Origin: Persicaria tinctoria
Taxonomy: Eukaryota > Streptophyta > Magnoliopsida > Caryophyllales > Polygonaceae
Direction of reading: 5' to 3'
Assembly (NCBI GenBank): GCA_037127255.1
Contig: JBANSL010000004.1
Coordinates: forward strand, 25,551,967-25,615,966
DNA length: 64,000 nt
The notes beneath the pieces are model-generated. The model worked only from the letters and a program-made list of their open reading frames with translations. It searched no databases and had not been told where the DNA came from. The position numbers were made by a program, and so were the translations under genes. Of this stretch, positions 10,735 through 22,052 are shown one piece after another; the first letter of the stretch is position 1; the number at the start of each line of letters is the position of its first letter.

Positions 10735-11250
10735 CCTCGATCTCGAGGAGTTTCCTCGATCTCGAGTAAAACGGCGTCGTCGACTTCAGTGGCTCGGCGT
10801 CTCGGGTTGCTCTTCCTCGATGTGCTCGGACTCTGGCTCCTGGGGTGTCCTCGATCTCGAGTAACATACTCGATCTCGAGGAAAGTGGGCTCTTCGACTT
10901 GGCTTTCTGGTGTTGTCGTGCAACTCTACTCGACATGGCTCGGGGAGTGTGATATGGCATTTATCGATATCGAGTACATAACTGGATATCGAGTAGAGTG
11001 TTGCTCTACTCCGGGTTGACTGATCAGGTCGGGTAATTCTCCTCGACATCCTCGACCAGGGTGTCCTCGACTCCGGGCATGGTCTTCAAGGCCTAGTCGA
11101 TCTCGAGGAAAGTGCTCGATCTCGAGTAAAGTGCTGGAGTCGGGTTCTTCGTCTCTCGGCTTCTCGACATGGTGCTCCTCGACCCTGGTGTGTCCGGACA
11201 TGATTTGTCGATATCGACGAAAACTAGTCGATATCGAGTAGACTTGTTGC
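10735..11250. repeat. Paired TCGA boxes in U3 of element B
   Basis: Here the centre is mostly TC: CTCGATCTCGAG. A clear pair is 10850-10861 and 10869-10880 (7-bp spacer, 19-bp period). Others start near 10737, 11096 and 11206. The change of central bases relative to A, repeated across nearly all boxes, looks like concerted change within the element. Confidence 0.85.
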
Positions 11251-11367
11251 TTCCGTCTTTGCTTCTTGGGTTTCTCCCGAAATGGCTCCATATTCTGTAA
11301 TATTAAACAGAAACTTATGTAGATTTCTATTTTTGGCAAATAAACATAAACTACATAATACTTAGAC

Positions 11368-11385
11368 TTGCTTGTCCTCAAGCAA
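11368..11385 (-). promoter_or_regulatory. LTR-proximal hairpin of element B
   Basis: It is the same 18-base hairpin as in A, C and D (stem TTGCTTG / CAAGCAA). The adjoining G-rich tract is lost in the deletion at 11357, so B could not prime plus-strand synthesis at this place. Confidence 0.75.
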
Positions 11386-12900
11386 TAACAATAACCAAGA
11401 CCTACAACACATCCTTCAAGTCTTCGCCTTTTGTCAAAAGCAACATATCAAGTAGTAGCAATGTAAGACAAGTGAATTTAACGTCATCACACATACATGA
11501 GCGATCCATAGGCATATGCAATATAAATCCAACCTCACAGGGATAATGTGTTTACACTCAACTCTCAATGTGTTTAGGCTATGAAGATCAACTCTCAACT
11601 CAATTCCATATACAATCTCATAAACATTGCAATTTAAATATAAATCCAGTTCGCAACCAATTATGTAAATGCAACAAGAATTATCAGGAGGACTTCGCTC
11701 AATAGAAGTCTTCAAAGAAGATTCCATTCGGCGGGGTTGTAATGGGGCTTGGTATGAAATAAAAGGGTATGGAATTATTTGGCCATGTGGTGGTTAATAA
11801 AATTCGGGAAGCAATACTCCTAAATCTCCAACACAACTCAACCAAACCATAACTCTCAATCATATGCATCAATCAAACTCTCAAATTTATCTCAATGAAG
11901 TATGTAACCTTTCAAACTTCCTCAACCTCTCTAAAGTATGTATCTTGCGAATAATGAAAGAAATAAGGTAAATTTGGCTCATGCACTTTATTCACTAACA
12001 TATAAACAAACTTCTCTTCTTCTTTTTTCTTTTTTTTTAACGAAAATAACATAAAATAACACTAGTGCATTTATAGGGTGAGCCAAAAGTCCTTTTACAT
12101 AATATGCATAGCAAGATAAAAATATAAAACCAACCCATATCTCAATAAATTCAACAATCCTTCCTACTTAAAATGAAACGTAAGCTCATTCCTTCCACAA
12201 ACCATCACTCCAATCCAACTCTAAGTCTTAATTCCCAAATGGGGGTTAGGCTCAATTTGGCTAAGGATAATTTTGTGGAGTTTATAATAAAAGTCTCAGG
12301 CTAATGTTCTGGCTTCAAGCGGAGATAATGCAGGGTAGGTAAAGAGAGGATAAAATTGGCTTAAAAGATGCCTCCATCATTTAATCCTCATTCACATAAA
12401 CATATAAATGCATTGACTTTGAATAACTATCACAACATTTAGAGATGCATAAGACGAGTAAATACACTCAAGAAAGTAGAGGGATTTTTTTATGTTCTCC
12501 CTATAAGGTCAAAATTCTCGCTGGGACAATTTTTGTTGGATTTTAACCTTTAGCTAAGGATCATATGTGTTCAATTTCATCACAAGTTCACAATCCACAT
12601 AAAAACAATTTCGAGGATTTAGGCTAAACCTTCCAAACACGCCATAGGATTTATATGATCAAGTTAGTCATTATTTATCATCATAGGACATCTAAGTTAG
12701 GGTATAAAAACTAAGACAATGCAAAAACTAAACATGCATTTTTTTTTTCTTTTTTTCCTTATGCAACTAAAAATAAGACTAAAGTATGGCAAAAGACTAA
12801 AATGCATAAAATTTAAACATGAATGCATAATATAAAAATTAACATTTCACCATGTAAAACCAAAAGCAAGACTAAAACATATAATAATGATAATGAGCCA
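11386..12900 (-). other. 3' noncoding region of element B
   Basis: It aligns with 5749-7280 of element A by eye over nearly its full length. No credible coding frame is present. Confidence 0.6.
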
Positions 12901-12944
12901 TTCCCCCGCCCCATACTTAAAATATACAGTGTCCCCACTGTATA
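12901..12944 (-). promoter_or_regulatory. Second polypurine tract and hairpin of element B
   Basis: The minus strand reads the hairpin stem TATACAGTG / CACTGTATA with loop GGGA (12923-12944), then TAAGTATGGGGCGGGGGAA (12901-12919). The stem is identical to that of A. Confidence 0.72.
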
Positions 12945-13420
12945 AAATCAAATAAAAACAAGAGTAAAGGAAGGAACTCACAGAATAACACATCGAGGAT
13001 GAAAACACAGGGTAGGTCGAGTAAATTGTCTTTGTCGATCTCGAGTACCAAACTCGATCTCGAGGAGGCTTCTGCATCCAGTGGCTTCTGAAGTCGAGGA
13101 GCTTCTGGGCTTTTTCGATATCGAGTTGGCCTACTCGATATCGAGGAGTTTCTGGGCCACTTCTCCTTGTCGTTGTCGACTTGGCCTTCGTCGATTCTGA
13201 CTGTTTTTCAGGGACTTCTTATTCCACTTTTCACGATCCTTTTATGCTTGCCGACCTAAAATTGTTAGATTGCACAAAAACAAGCCTATCCACATGAAGT
13301 ATTCTAAAAAACCAAAAGACAAAAAACCAAAAACAAAAAGTTCCAAAGTCCCAAAATTCATAAAGTCTTATATACATGCTCTAGATTTTAGAGTCGCTAG
13401 GCCGACTTCTTCGTTAGCGC

Positions 13421-14634
13421 TTAAGAACCATTAGTGTGGGGCTCGTTCATGCTTGGCCCTTCTCCTGGATCATCTAAGTCTTGATTGTAGTATGCAAGCT
13501 CAGCTGAATGGTGGTTGCTTGCAAAATCTTCCTTCTCTTTCTTCCTCTTTCTTCCAGCTCTTAGTTTTCGCAGATTCTCTCGCCACGGGGCCTTACCTCC
13601 CCTTAAATTATTGATAATTTTCTTAATGGACTGAGGGGGAGTAAAATTCATACCTGAACTTACCTTTTCGGACCCAAAATAGAAATCTTCGGGCTTGGGG
13701 TTAGTCGATATCGAGTATGGCTGGTCGATATCGAGTACAGGGACCCCATACTTAGGCTCTTGGCAAGTCTGTGGCTCAGCAGAGGAAGTCGATGTCGACG
13801 AGCTTTGGTCGAGATCGAGTAGAGGGTTAGTCGAGATCGAGGAAGCTTTGTCGATCTCGAGTACAATGCCGGTGCTTTCCTCTGTTGATTGCTTGGTCCC
13901 GTGGTTGCTGATGCTTTTTACCTCTAGCCATGAAATTTCCTCTTTTGCAGGGCCAAAAGAGAAATCTAAAACCTCATCGCCTATGGTGAAGGTGAGCGAT
14001 CGATTCTTTACACTAATTCTAGCATCTGCAGTAGCTAGGAATGGTCTACCAAGAATAATAGGGCTAGTAGGATCTTCAGCGCAGTCTATAATAAGGAAAT
14101 CTGCTTGAAGAAAGAATTCACCAACCTGGACGGGGACATTCTCAACTATACTTGTAGGGATGACCACTGTATTGTTTGCCATGTATAGTTTGGCATCCAC
14201 ATGCTCTATGCATCCTATCTTTACCTTCCGCTAGATTGATAAAGGCATGATGCTCACACTTGCTCCTAAATCACACAAAGACTCATATTTATATTGTCCA
14301 AAACCTACAGTAACAGAAAACTTACCAGGGTCAGGTCTCTTTTGAGGGAAGTGGAGTACTTTGCACTCGCCTGCGATCTCTGAGATGGATCGCTTCTTGC
14401 TCAGGATTTTCTTCAGAAATTTGACATATCCAGGCATCTCTTTTAGGGCTTCTGTAAAAGGAATAGAGACGTTCAGTTCTTGTAGCGTATTAACAAAACG
14501 GTTAATCCTACCTGCAGTGGGATCTTTCTGTGTTTTAGAAGGGAAAGGCAGTGGCTTTTTCTGCTTTGGAGCCAGATCAGATGTCGGAGGTGTTGCAGAG
14601 TCGTCGACGTCGGCCAGATTCTTCTCGATCTCGA
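13421..14634 (-). pseudogene. Athila-like protease and tail of element B
   Basis: Protease landmarks are SLCDLGASVSIMPLSI (active-site region), MANNTVVIPTSIVENVPVQV, and SPIILGRPFLATADARISV. A TAG at about 14232 replaces the Trp that A and C have after PLSI. A further frame change separates it from gag near 14440-14634. Downstream it runs in frame into the tail TPPQSIKKIINNLRGGKAPW and ends at 13421. TCGA boxes at 13700-13865 encode the LDIDQ / SIST words. Confidence 0.83.
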
Positions 14635-16329
14635 CTACAGGTTCCTTGATCTCGAGTTGGGTCGTCGACCTCGAGAGTTGTCTGGTTGCGCAGTAGAGTC
14701 CGAGCTCAGCTTCTGGTCTGTGTCGAGCAGGTTCTTGTCGAGATTGAGTACTGGCTCCTCGATATCGAGTTGCTTCTGTTCTTTGTCGAGTTGCTGCTCT
14801 GCTTTGTCTTTATGCTTCCCGACCTCTGGCTCGTGTAATTGATGCCCACTTCTGAGTTTGATAGCTGCGACATGTCCGGTCTTCCCCTTAGGATTTGGTT
14901 CTGTTTGCCCAGGGAGCTGTCCGGATGGTCGTGGGATCTGTGCAGCGATTTGACCCATCTGGGTCTCTATTCCCCTTTTCCAGATGTCTAGTTCTCCAAA
15001 TTTTGTAGTGATGTTCTGGAACTGGTTGTTGATGGTGCCTTGATTCCGACGCATCTCCTCAAGGATGAGTTGTAGGTCATCCTTCTTTTGATCCCTTTTT
15101 GGATGTCCTGGAGCTTTGTAAGGTGGGGGGTTCCTAGGAGGACCTTGGTTCCAATGTGGTTGATAGAACCTTTGATCTCCCATGTAGTGATTGGGACCCC
15201 CAGCGTAGGCTACCTCTTCATGTGTCTCTGCCATCCTGACTTGCTGAGTGTGTGGGCACTCAGTAGTGGTGTGCTGCTGTGATCCGCATTCGATGCAAGG
15301 CTGATTGACAGACAGATATTTGACTTGCTTGAGGAGCTTGCGATTCTGGTCTCTGTAGAACTGCTCCCTGACATCCGGGTCAATCTCTTTTGCTGGCTCA
15401 TAGAGTGGCATAGATGGTGCTGGCCTGGCATAGGAGTTCTCCTCATAGTTTGCAGTAGACCCATATTTGTTGTCATAATTGGTGAGCTTGTCTAGCACAC
15501 CCCAAGCGTCAATTGGTGGCATCGTCAGATACTCATAGCGAGTATACTGGTTGATTCTGTCCTTAGTGACTTGATCAAGAGAGTTGAAGAAGATCTCCTG
15601 AATGACGTAGGGTGGCTGTCCATGAGTAGGGAAAGATCGCATCAGTACTTTGTAGCGTTCAAATGCCTTTGCTAGCGGCTCCCCATGCTTCTGTTTGAAG
15701 GCTGTGAATTTCTGGCGGAGGAGTGCTGTTTTGGCGGGAGGGAAGAACTTGTTCAGAAACTCTTGCCCTACTTGGGCCCATGTTGTGAGGGACCTTGGTT
15801 TCAGCCCTTCAAGCCACTTCAGTGCAGGTCCAGCGAGAGACCAGCGAAAAGCCTTCATCTTGACTTATTCCAGAGTTGTACCTTCAGCAAGAGTACGGCA
15901 AATGTCAGAAAAATTGGTAATATGTTCAAGAGGACACTCATTAAATTTGCCATAAAAAGCATTATTTTTAAGGTCTATAAGAAATTGAGTGCGAATTTCA
16001 AAAGAGTTATCAGGGATTAGAATCGCCGATTCAGGCACGACGAGAGTTGGATGCATATAATCCTCTGCAATGGTTGGGAATTGGGCAAGCTCAGCTTCTG
16101 CTTGCCTCGCGCGCTCAGCTTCTTGTTCCCTTCCTGCTCTCTCAGCGGCGATAGTAACATCTCTTGCGGCTAGTTCCCTTGTGAGCCTTTCAATTAGCTG
16201 TTCTTGTGTTTCTGCGGTCGCCATGGCTCTTTGTAGTTTAGCTCTGATGTGTAAAAGGCGTTCCGGTTCGTCTAAGCCGTCAAACTCAGGTGGTTCACCA
16301 GAACGGCGCATACACCTGTAAAGTAACAC
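14635..16329 (-). pseudogene. Athila-like gag of element B (one nonsense codon)
   Basis: Gag starts at the ATG at 16327-16329 (MRRSGEPPEFDG in C-like context). It has a coiled-coil-like Ala/Glu/Arg-rich N-terminus, the capsid core (HPTLVVPESAILIPDNSFEI; WSLAGPALKWLEGL; FLNKFFPPAKTA), and an intact nucleocapsid knuckle CIECGSQQHTTTEC (CX2CX4HX4C). A TAA at 15862-15864 interrupts it where element C has a Tyr codon. Apart from that one stop the Gag is open for about 560 codons. The initial short leader between PBS and ATG is about 45 bases. Confidence 0.87.
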
Positions 16330-16374
16330 AAAGAAAACGTGAGATTTTAACTACCTAAGGCGCGAATGATAGCT

Positions 16375-16392
16375 TCCCCGGCAACAGCGCCA
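16375..16392 (-). promoter_or_regulatory. Primer binding site of element B (tRNA-Asp type)
   Basis: The minus strand reads TGGCGCTGTTGCCGGGGA, three bases inside the 5' LTR. It matches the complement of the 3' end of plant tRNA-Asp with one mismatch. From general knowledge a tRNA-Asp primer is typical of Athila-type elements. Confidence 0.72.
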
Positions 16393-16395
16393 ATT

Positions 16396-16511
16396 TGTTG
16401 ATAGGAGGAAATCGAGTTTAAACTATAAAATATAAATCAAACCAGATTCTGCCCACGCAAATAATTAGAAGACCTCCTCTTGATGCAGTAGGGGGAAGTT
16501 AGGATCGATCC
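16396..16511 (-). repeat. Truncated 5' LTR of element B
   Basis: These 116 bases repeat the start of the 3' LTR at 9475 with a few substitutions (for example attagaag for attacaag). The match ends abruptly after aggatcgatcc. Confidence 0.85.
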
Positions 16512-16765
16512 CTATTTCCAAGTTTCACCTATATTAAAGAGTGAGTTTTCCACAAAACTCAATTTCCCCCCGAGCGACCCGTCGCAGGGGACCAGATAGC
16601 GTTATCAAATCTTACACTTTTCCAAGTTTCTTCCTCTGGTATTTATTCTGTTTTGGTTTCTGCTAAAGCTAAGATTTGAATGTATTAATTCCTACACCAA
16701 GTAGAGATATTGGTCCAAAATGTTTTCTTAGCGATACCCTGACAGTTCCAATAAGCTACAGTCAT
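16512..16765 (-). pseudogene. LINE (L1-type) ORF2 endonuclease N-terminus fragment
   Basis: On the minus strand, starting at the ATG at 16763-16765, the sequence reads MTVAYWNCQGIAKKTFW, followed after a stop and frame change by LALAETKTE and then WKSVRFDNAIWSP. This is the start of an apurinic endonuclease domain of a plant L1-type LINE: the WN.(R/Q)G motif, and the ETK motif with the catalytic Glu. It is broken by several stops and cut at 16512 by the junction with element B. Confidence 0.72.
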
Positions 16766-16789
16766 TTAACAGCTCCTTGTAGACCAGTC

Positions 16790-17590
16790 AAAACACAACC
16801 CGACCCGAACGCCCGAAAAATTTCCGACCTGAATCTGGGAATTTTAACCTGGAATTTTTTTTCGACCCGAACCCGAAAACTTGGAAGCTTTCTGGGTAAC
16901 CCGAACCCGATTGACCCGAGAATTTTGACCCGATTTACCCAGTAATTTTGACCCGATTGATTTGTAATTATATATGATTAATTTTTTTTATGGAGTTTCC
17001 AATTTATTACATTTTATAATTACAATCACTTGATCTTTTATTTTCAAATCAACTTTGATATTTATTTGTATTGTGTAATACTCCGTCCGATCGATAGTAT
17101 TCGATTTTTTTTATTTGACAACAGACTCTTTTAAGAAGATACAAATTCTAAAAAATATTAAAATATTAAAACAATTCTATTCTTATTAGTTATTACTAAT
17201 TGCATGAAATTATTTTAAAAAAATTATTTGAAAATTTGATATTTTATATATTATTACATTTTATAAAAAATTATGAGAGATAATAAAAATCAAATATTTT
17301 AGATCAGATATAGTATATAATTACAAGCAGTAGAACTTATGAACAACTTCTTTAATTTTAGAATTTTAATTTTATCACAAAATTATTAAATCATGATATT
17401 TTTAATTTAAAAAGGAAAAAATTGACCAACCCGAAATCGACCCGAAACACGGTCAATTCCGGGTTCCATTCAACCCGAAAATATCCGTAACCCGTATTAC
17501 ACCGAACCCGAAGTGACCCGACCCAAACCCGACCAGAATGACCCATTTGATAGATCAATCCAAGGTTGGCCAGACCCAACTTTTAGTCTT
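16790..17590. repeat. acccga-rich repeat flanking an AT-rich core
   Basis: Two blocks (about 16795-16960 and 17420-17545) are built from degenerate direct copies of acccgaa / acccgac on the top strand. An AT-rich core separates them. The core contains tactccgtccgatcgatag near 17090, which resembles one end of a Stowaway-type MITE. I could not find a matching second end. The whole may be a decayed DNA transposon; no function is claimed. Confidence 0.45.
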
Positions 17591-17849
17591 GAAGGAGGTG
17601 GCATTTGAGAGATTTTAAGATAATAACTGACGGAATCAAAACCACTGCATAATGACATCGATTTCCATAGGCATAGTTCAAACAACAAACCTAGTCCTCT
17701 TAACTAAATTAAGATAGAGATTTGATGACCTTGAATTAAAGTGAAAAGCGAGTATAGAGTCACCCGGTAATCCTTAGATCTTACCGTGTTCAAATTTACA
17801 AATGTATCGGCCATGGAGATTGCTTTTAGAATTTGATAGATTACATGGA

Positions 17850-17975
17850 TTTTATATTGTATAGTGGGCCAAAAGGCCCAAATCCATTGTAAACTATATA
17901 TATGTTTAATCAATGAATGAAACCCTGAAGGAGAACTTTACAATCAATCTCATGATCTCACATGGTATCACAACC
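17850..17975 (+). repeat. Ty1/copia 5' LTR end and Met-tRNA primer site remnant
   Basis: LTR-like sequence ends ctcaca and is followed by TGGTATCACAACC (17963-17975). This matches the usual copia primer site TGGTATCAGAGCC (initiator tRNA-Met complement) with two changes. No gag follows within the next kilobase. A second, diverged copy of the preceding block lies at 18095-18215. Confidence 0.55.
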
Positions 17976-18094
17976 TAAGATCCCTAAACCCTAATTTCTT
18001 TTTTCAACCCTAACCGCCGGCCTCCTCGCTCTCCCCGCCCTAGCCGCCGGCCACCTCTCACCTCTTGGCCACCCTTCTTTGCCGCATGTGCTTT

Positions 18095-18133
18095 ATATTA
18101 TATAGTGGGTCAAAAGGCTCAAATCCATTGTAA

Positions 18134-18199
<66 letters not shown>

Positions 18200-18215
18200 T
18201 AATCAATGAATGAAA
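18095..18215. repeat. Duplicated LTR piece with (AT)n microsatellite
   Basis: The block tatatagtgggtcaaaaggctcaaatccattgta repeats 17858-17890. It is followed by about 60 bases of pure (TA)n (18136-18196), then tgtttaatcaatgaatgaaa again. Replication slippage at the TA tract explains the expansion. Confidence 0.75.
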
Positions 18216-18808
18216 TCATTTATGAGCAGTAGCCCTGCGAAATTGATGGACAAGATGTTGGGCAATAGCCCTACGGAATCAACCGAAACCAATCTTTAGA
18301 CTTAGAGGTGATAAACCTGGATAATATTTTGACAAAATTAATGTCATTGGTCCAAACCGTAACCAAGTAAATGAAATCATTTATGAGCTGTAGAGAACGT
18401 TTATCAAAGAAGAGGCTCAAAATGAGAACTAATATACCAGGATTACCAACTTGATAGATGTTTATACTTAAGTGGTTTTGCCCATACGATGAACAATTCA
18501 ACGCAAGACTAGTGCAAGGGATGGAGATGAGAAAATTTTCCCATATAGCTGCAACCATCAGATCTTTAAGAGCACTTATACTAATAGTGTTGCTAGACCG
18601 AGCAAACCAAAGTTGAGTCTTAACAAAGTACAACACTAGAGAGATTTTTTCATAATAAAAGAAGATGCTCCTTTCCACATCCATGAAGAGGTCAACATTA
18701 GACCTTAATATAGAGAAATTAGCAAAGAAACGCAGGTTCAAGATAAGATTTGGTTCATAAGGGTGGACCATTCCATCGATATGAATACTGGTGCGGTGCG
18801 AACTTCGT
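18216..18808. other. Unassigned stretch left of the first family-D LTR
   Basis: A 189-codon open frame exists on the minus strand (18271-18840), but it runs into the LTR and matches nothing I recognise. Its composition looks like random AT-rich sequence. No other signal was seen. Confidence 0.3.
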
Positions 18809-19585
18809 TGACACTTTCGCCCTTTTCCAAATAGTAACATAATCCAAACTCAAACAGAAAATCAATAGATTAGTCAATCAATCACTTGATAAACTAAAGA
18901 ACTACTAGTATACCAATTATGTCCGGAGTCGAACCAACAGGGAGAAGCGATTTCGTATTCAATAACTCTTAACAAGACTTATGAAAAAGCAATAATTTGT
19001 AGAAAATAACCAATATGTAAAAGTAACCAACTTTATGATTGCAAAGTAGATTGATAACAAAGTAGAAAGAATATTTTACCTGTAATTCTCTGACAATGGT
19101 TGGAATTCACGGTCCTAGGATTGATCTATCAATTATTCATAAACACATGTCTACTTCACTAAAGTTGAGAGATCCACAGGGATACAATCACCTTATTCAA
19201 TATCACTAAAGAATAGTATTAAGGTTGACCCAAGTAATCAGACCAATTGGAATATTGATTCAATGAAATTAAGACAAACTAGAACAACCCTAATCAGCCC
19301 TAATCGACATATCCACACCATAGATAATTCGAAATCATCCACTATAGAGACAAAGAAATATCACTACTTCAATACATCTGTTTGCTATCAAGAACACAAT
19401 AACGAATTCATAGCTAAGATGCAATTCCTAACATGGTGATCAATCATAGAAAGGAACACAAATATAATCAATAAGCACTGATAACTATGAATAAGAATAG
19501 TTAAATAGAATCAAATCCTTAAAATCCAAACAACCATGTCTTCGAATCACATGCGAAACAATGAGTTTAGCAACTCATATGCCAA

Positions 19586-19653
<68 letters not shown>

Positions 19654-20148
19654 TAGTCCCACACAATAGCCACACACGGCGAATAATCTAAAATAAACCT
19701 AATATAGACTCATAAGTAGTCGGCAAAACCCTAATGGAAATAGTAATAAAATAATAGAAAATAAGATCTTTGGATCCAAAATCGCTGGAAACCGGGCCAC
19801 GACGGACGTCGTGCAAATGGCGGCGGGCTCCGTGCAAATGGCGGCAGGCACCGCCTATGCAATGACAAAATTCCCTCGATTGATTTCAATAATCTCCAAT
19901 GTCATGTCTCCTTACTCCTCTGTAGCTTCTTCCTTAGCCTCCGAATGCTCTAAAACATGTATCTTAAGCTCTTCCAAAGTCCATTCAAGGTCGGAATGTA
20001 ATTCTGCAGAATAAACACTAAAAAGGCGTAAATTCCGAACTCGAACACTTCACAAGCAATATACGAAACTAGAGTCAAACATAAGCAAAAACACTACATA
20101 AACACAATAAGAAATACTTATAATGCCTATATGAAATATGCATCATCA
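18809..20148 (-). repeat. Family-D LTR copy 1 (3' LTR)
   Basis: The top strand starts TGACACTTTCGCCC and ends ATATGCATCATCA, directly followed by a C-rich tract (complement of a polypurine tract). It aligns with copies at 32985, 34336 and 53749. Copy 3 (34336-35615) is the closest relative, for example in the ggaaaccgg.cca.g.cggacgtcgtgcaa block that copy 2 lacks. In element sense the LTR begins TGATGATGCATATTTCATATAGGC in form. It includes a (TC)n(TA)n microsatellite at 19587-19651. Confidence 0.78.
19587..19651. repeat. (TC)n(TA)n microsatellite
   Basis: About 20 bases of TC repeat run into about 44 bases of TA repeat inside the D1 LTR. The other D copies have only the short TC part, so the TA part expanded here. 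Confidence 0.9.
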
Positions 20149-20193
20149 ACCCCCCCCCTCCCCCTTACTTAACTCTTGCTTGTCCTCAAGCAA
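20149..20193 (-). promoter_or_regulatory. Polypurine tract and hairpin of family D
   Basis: In element sense: hairpin TTGCTTG-AGGA-CAAGCAA (20176-20193), then AGTTAAGTAAGGGGG and a long G tract directly before the LTR. The hairpin is identical to those of A, B and C. Confidence 0.75.
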
Positions 20194-20916
20194 CCATAAG
20201 ACAAAAACATCAGCTACGCATCCCACAAGAAATTCTTTCATAACTTTACTCATCAAAAGCAACATCATCAATAGTGCAAATATAATCAAGGCATAAAAAC
20301 GTAATAACATGTATATATGAGATCAAGCTACTTGCATGCTCAAAAGTCCAACCTTAACAAGGATAAAATGTGTATTCTCACTCTCATGTGTATAGGCTTT
20401 AAGCATACACTCACCTCAATTCCATTTACAAGTATCAACTCAAATATTAACATTTATATCACAAAATTTCCACTAGATACGTCAATGCAAAAATAAGGAC
20501 ATCAATAGGACTTTCGCTCAATGGAAACCTTCATAGAAGACTCCATTCGGTGAAGGTGTAATGGGGTAAGGAATTGTATTTGCTCATGTGATGCTATAAA
20601 TTCCTGGAAAATAAGATTCTAACAACTCCCAACATAACACAAACCAACTCAATAATATTCAAGCTCACAAATACAATATCATCATAAAAACTCCAAAAAT
20701 TATTCAATAAACTCATACTCATCTTATCATATCATCATCATCACATATTATGAAATCTCCAACACCCAACCAATATGACTTCTAACCAAGATAAATTCAA
20801 TTCTTCCTCATTATGCAAAAATAAAATAACATGGCTGTTTTATTTCATTTTTTTATCTTTTTCTTTTTTTTTTGGGATTTTTTTATCTATTAGCCGAAAT
20901 ACATTGATACCAAGGG
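20194..20916 (-). other. 3' noncoding region of family D, first part
   Basis: It is related to the 3' noncoding regions of A and B: the gaagactccattcggtg.aggtgtaatgggg patch near 20540 is shared. There is no coding frame. It is interrupted near 20917 by the insertions described next and resumes after the CACTA element at 31768. Confidence 0.6.
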
Positions 20917-20981
20917 CTCGTTCAGCAGGGTGTTATCGGGGTTATTGAGGGTTAAAAAAAATTATAATCTCACTGCACCTG

Positions 20982-21411
20982 TGTTACGGGGAAAATCCGT
21001 TACATTCATTGATGAAAGCACCGGATCATCATCCATGGTCGTCCTCCTGCATAAAAGAAAGAGGGAAGAAGAAGAGGCGGGGCTGCTTCCCCGGGGGAAG
21101 CCTCCGACGCTCAAGTCAGAGTCCGTCTTCTCAATACGACTTTACCGCTATTTATTCTATAAGAAATCATTAGCATATTTAAGTCGATCGAGGCTCTTGA
21201 TGCATGAAACCGTTACCGTATTTAATAGGCGAAACGGTTTTCACATTAATTCCGTATTGAATATTGGGATTTATTGGTTATGATACCGCATAAATATTGA
21301 TGTGGTTTTTAACCGTTATTTAGGATAATTTTGTATGATAAAAATGATCAACTTACTTGGTAAAAGACCAGAATGCCCTTGTTATGTGAGGATGAGATTT
21401 TCCCTATCACA
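20982..21411 (-). repeat. 3' LTR of element E
   Basis: 430 bp, nearly identical to the copy at 22779-23208. Differences noted by eye are few (for example ggaagcc after cccggg versus cccgga, tcagag versus tccgag, gattt versus gagattt). This points to a recent insertion. Confidence 0.9.
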
Positions 21412-21544
21412 ATTGCCCCTCGGGTTTCTTCTTCATGTCTCGATGATGAAGGAAGCTGAAAAAGTGCAAGGCGAAGCTTGTCGAATGAGCGATGACTTTG
21501 TTGTAGATGACAGTCGTTAACCCGTCGATGGCTATTGGCCGTAA

Positions 21545-21886
21545 GCGACTATCGTTGGCCTTGAGCGGCTAAGTTGGCCTTGAGCGGCTAAGTTGGCCTT
21601 GATCGGCTAATGTGGCCTTGAGCGACTAAGTTGGCCTTGATCGGCTAATTTGGCCTTGATCGGCTAATGTGGCCTTGAGCGGCTAAGTTGGCCTTGATCG
21701 GCTAAGTTGGCCTTGATCGGCTAATGTGGCCTTGAGCGGCTAAGTTGGCCTTGATCGGCTAATGTGGCCTTGAGCGGATAAGTTGGCCTTGATCGGCTAA
21801 TGTGGCCTTGAGCGGCTAAGTTGGCCTTGATCGGCTAATTTGGCCTTGATCGGCTAATTTGGCCTTAATCGGCTAATGTGGTCTTG
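21545..21886. repeat. Tandem array of a 19-bp unit inside element E
   Basis: About 17-18 copies of a 19-base unit appear in two main variants, TTGGCCTTGAGCGGCTAAG and TTGGCCTTGATCGGCTAAT (or GTGG-starting), in partly alternating order. The two-variant higher-order pattern suggests expansion by slippage of a 38-bp dimer. Tandem arrays next to the 3' LTR are known in Tat-lineage gypsy elements. Confidence 0.9.
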
Positions 21887-22052
21887 CCCCTTGTAATCCT
21901 CTTTTTGGATCCATCGGAAATAGGAGTCAGCAAGCACAAAAACTTGCAACCTTGAAAGTTGGATCGATTGTTGTAATTACTTGGAAAGATCGGGCCAATT
22001 TCGCAATTTGATGAGGACTCCGGGCCAGATTTGTAATTACAACAAATATTCA

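Larger units (their letters stand above)
9475..11357 (-). repeat. 3' LTR of element B, inner end deleted
   Basis: It starts TGTTGATAGGAGG, the same start as the 5' LTR fragment at 16396. Compared with A, about 120 bases covering the LTR end and the polypurine tract are missing: tacataa jumps directly to tacttagacttgc near 11357. TCGA boxes occur in U5 (9630-9880) and U3 (10735-11250). Confidence 0.8.
9475..16511 (-). mobile_element. Athila-like gag-protease element B, truncated in its 5' LTR
   Basis: A minus-strand element: 3' LTR (9475-11357), noncoding region, protease, gag, PBS (16375-16392) and the first 116 bases of the 5' LTR (16396-16511). It was inserted into the gag of A. The 5' LTR breaks off after aggatcgatcc and is followed by unrelated LINE sequence, so a deletion took most of the 5' LTR and the missing half of A. 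No polymerase or integrase core is present between protease and 3' LTR. Confidence 0.85.

Noticed and set aside
17085..17290. Possible Stowaway MITE starting tactccgtccgatcgatag
   Set aside because: Only one end was found and no inverted partner or TA duplication could be identified.
18271..18840. 189-codon minus-strand frame
   Set aside because: It starts inside the family-D LTR, has no domain, and its composition fits random AT-rich DNA.
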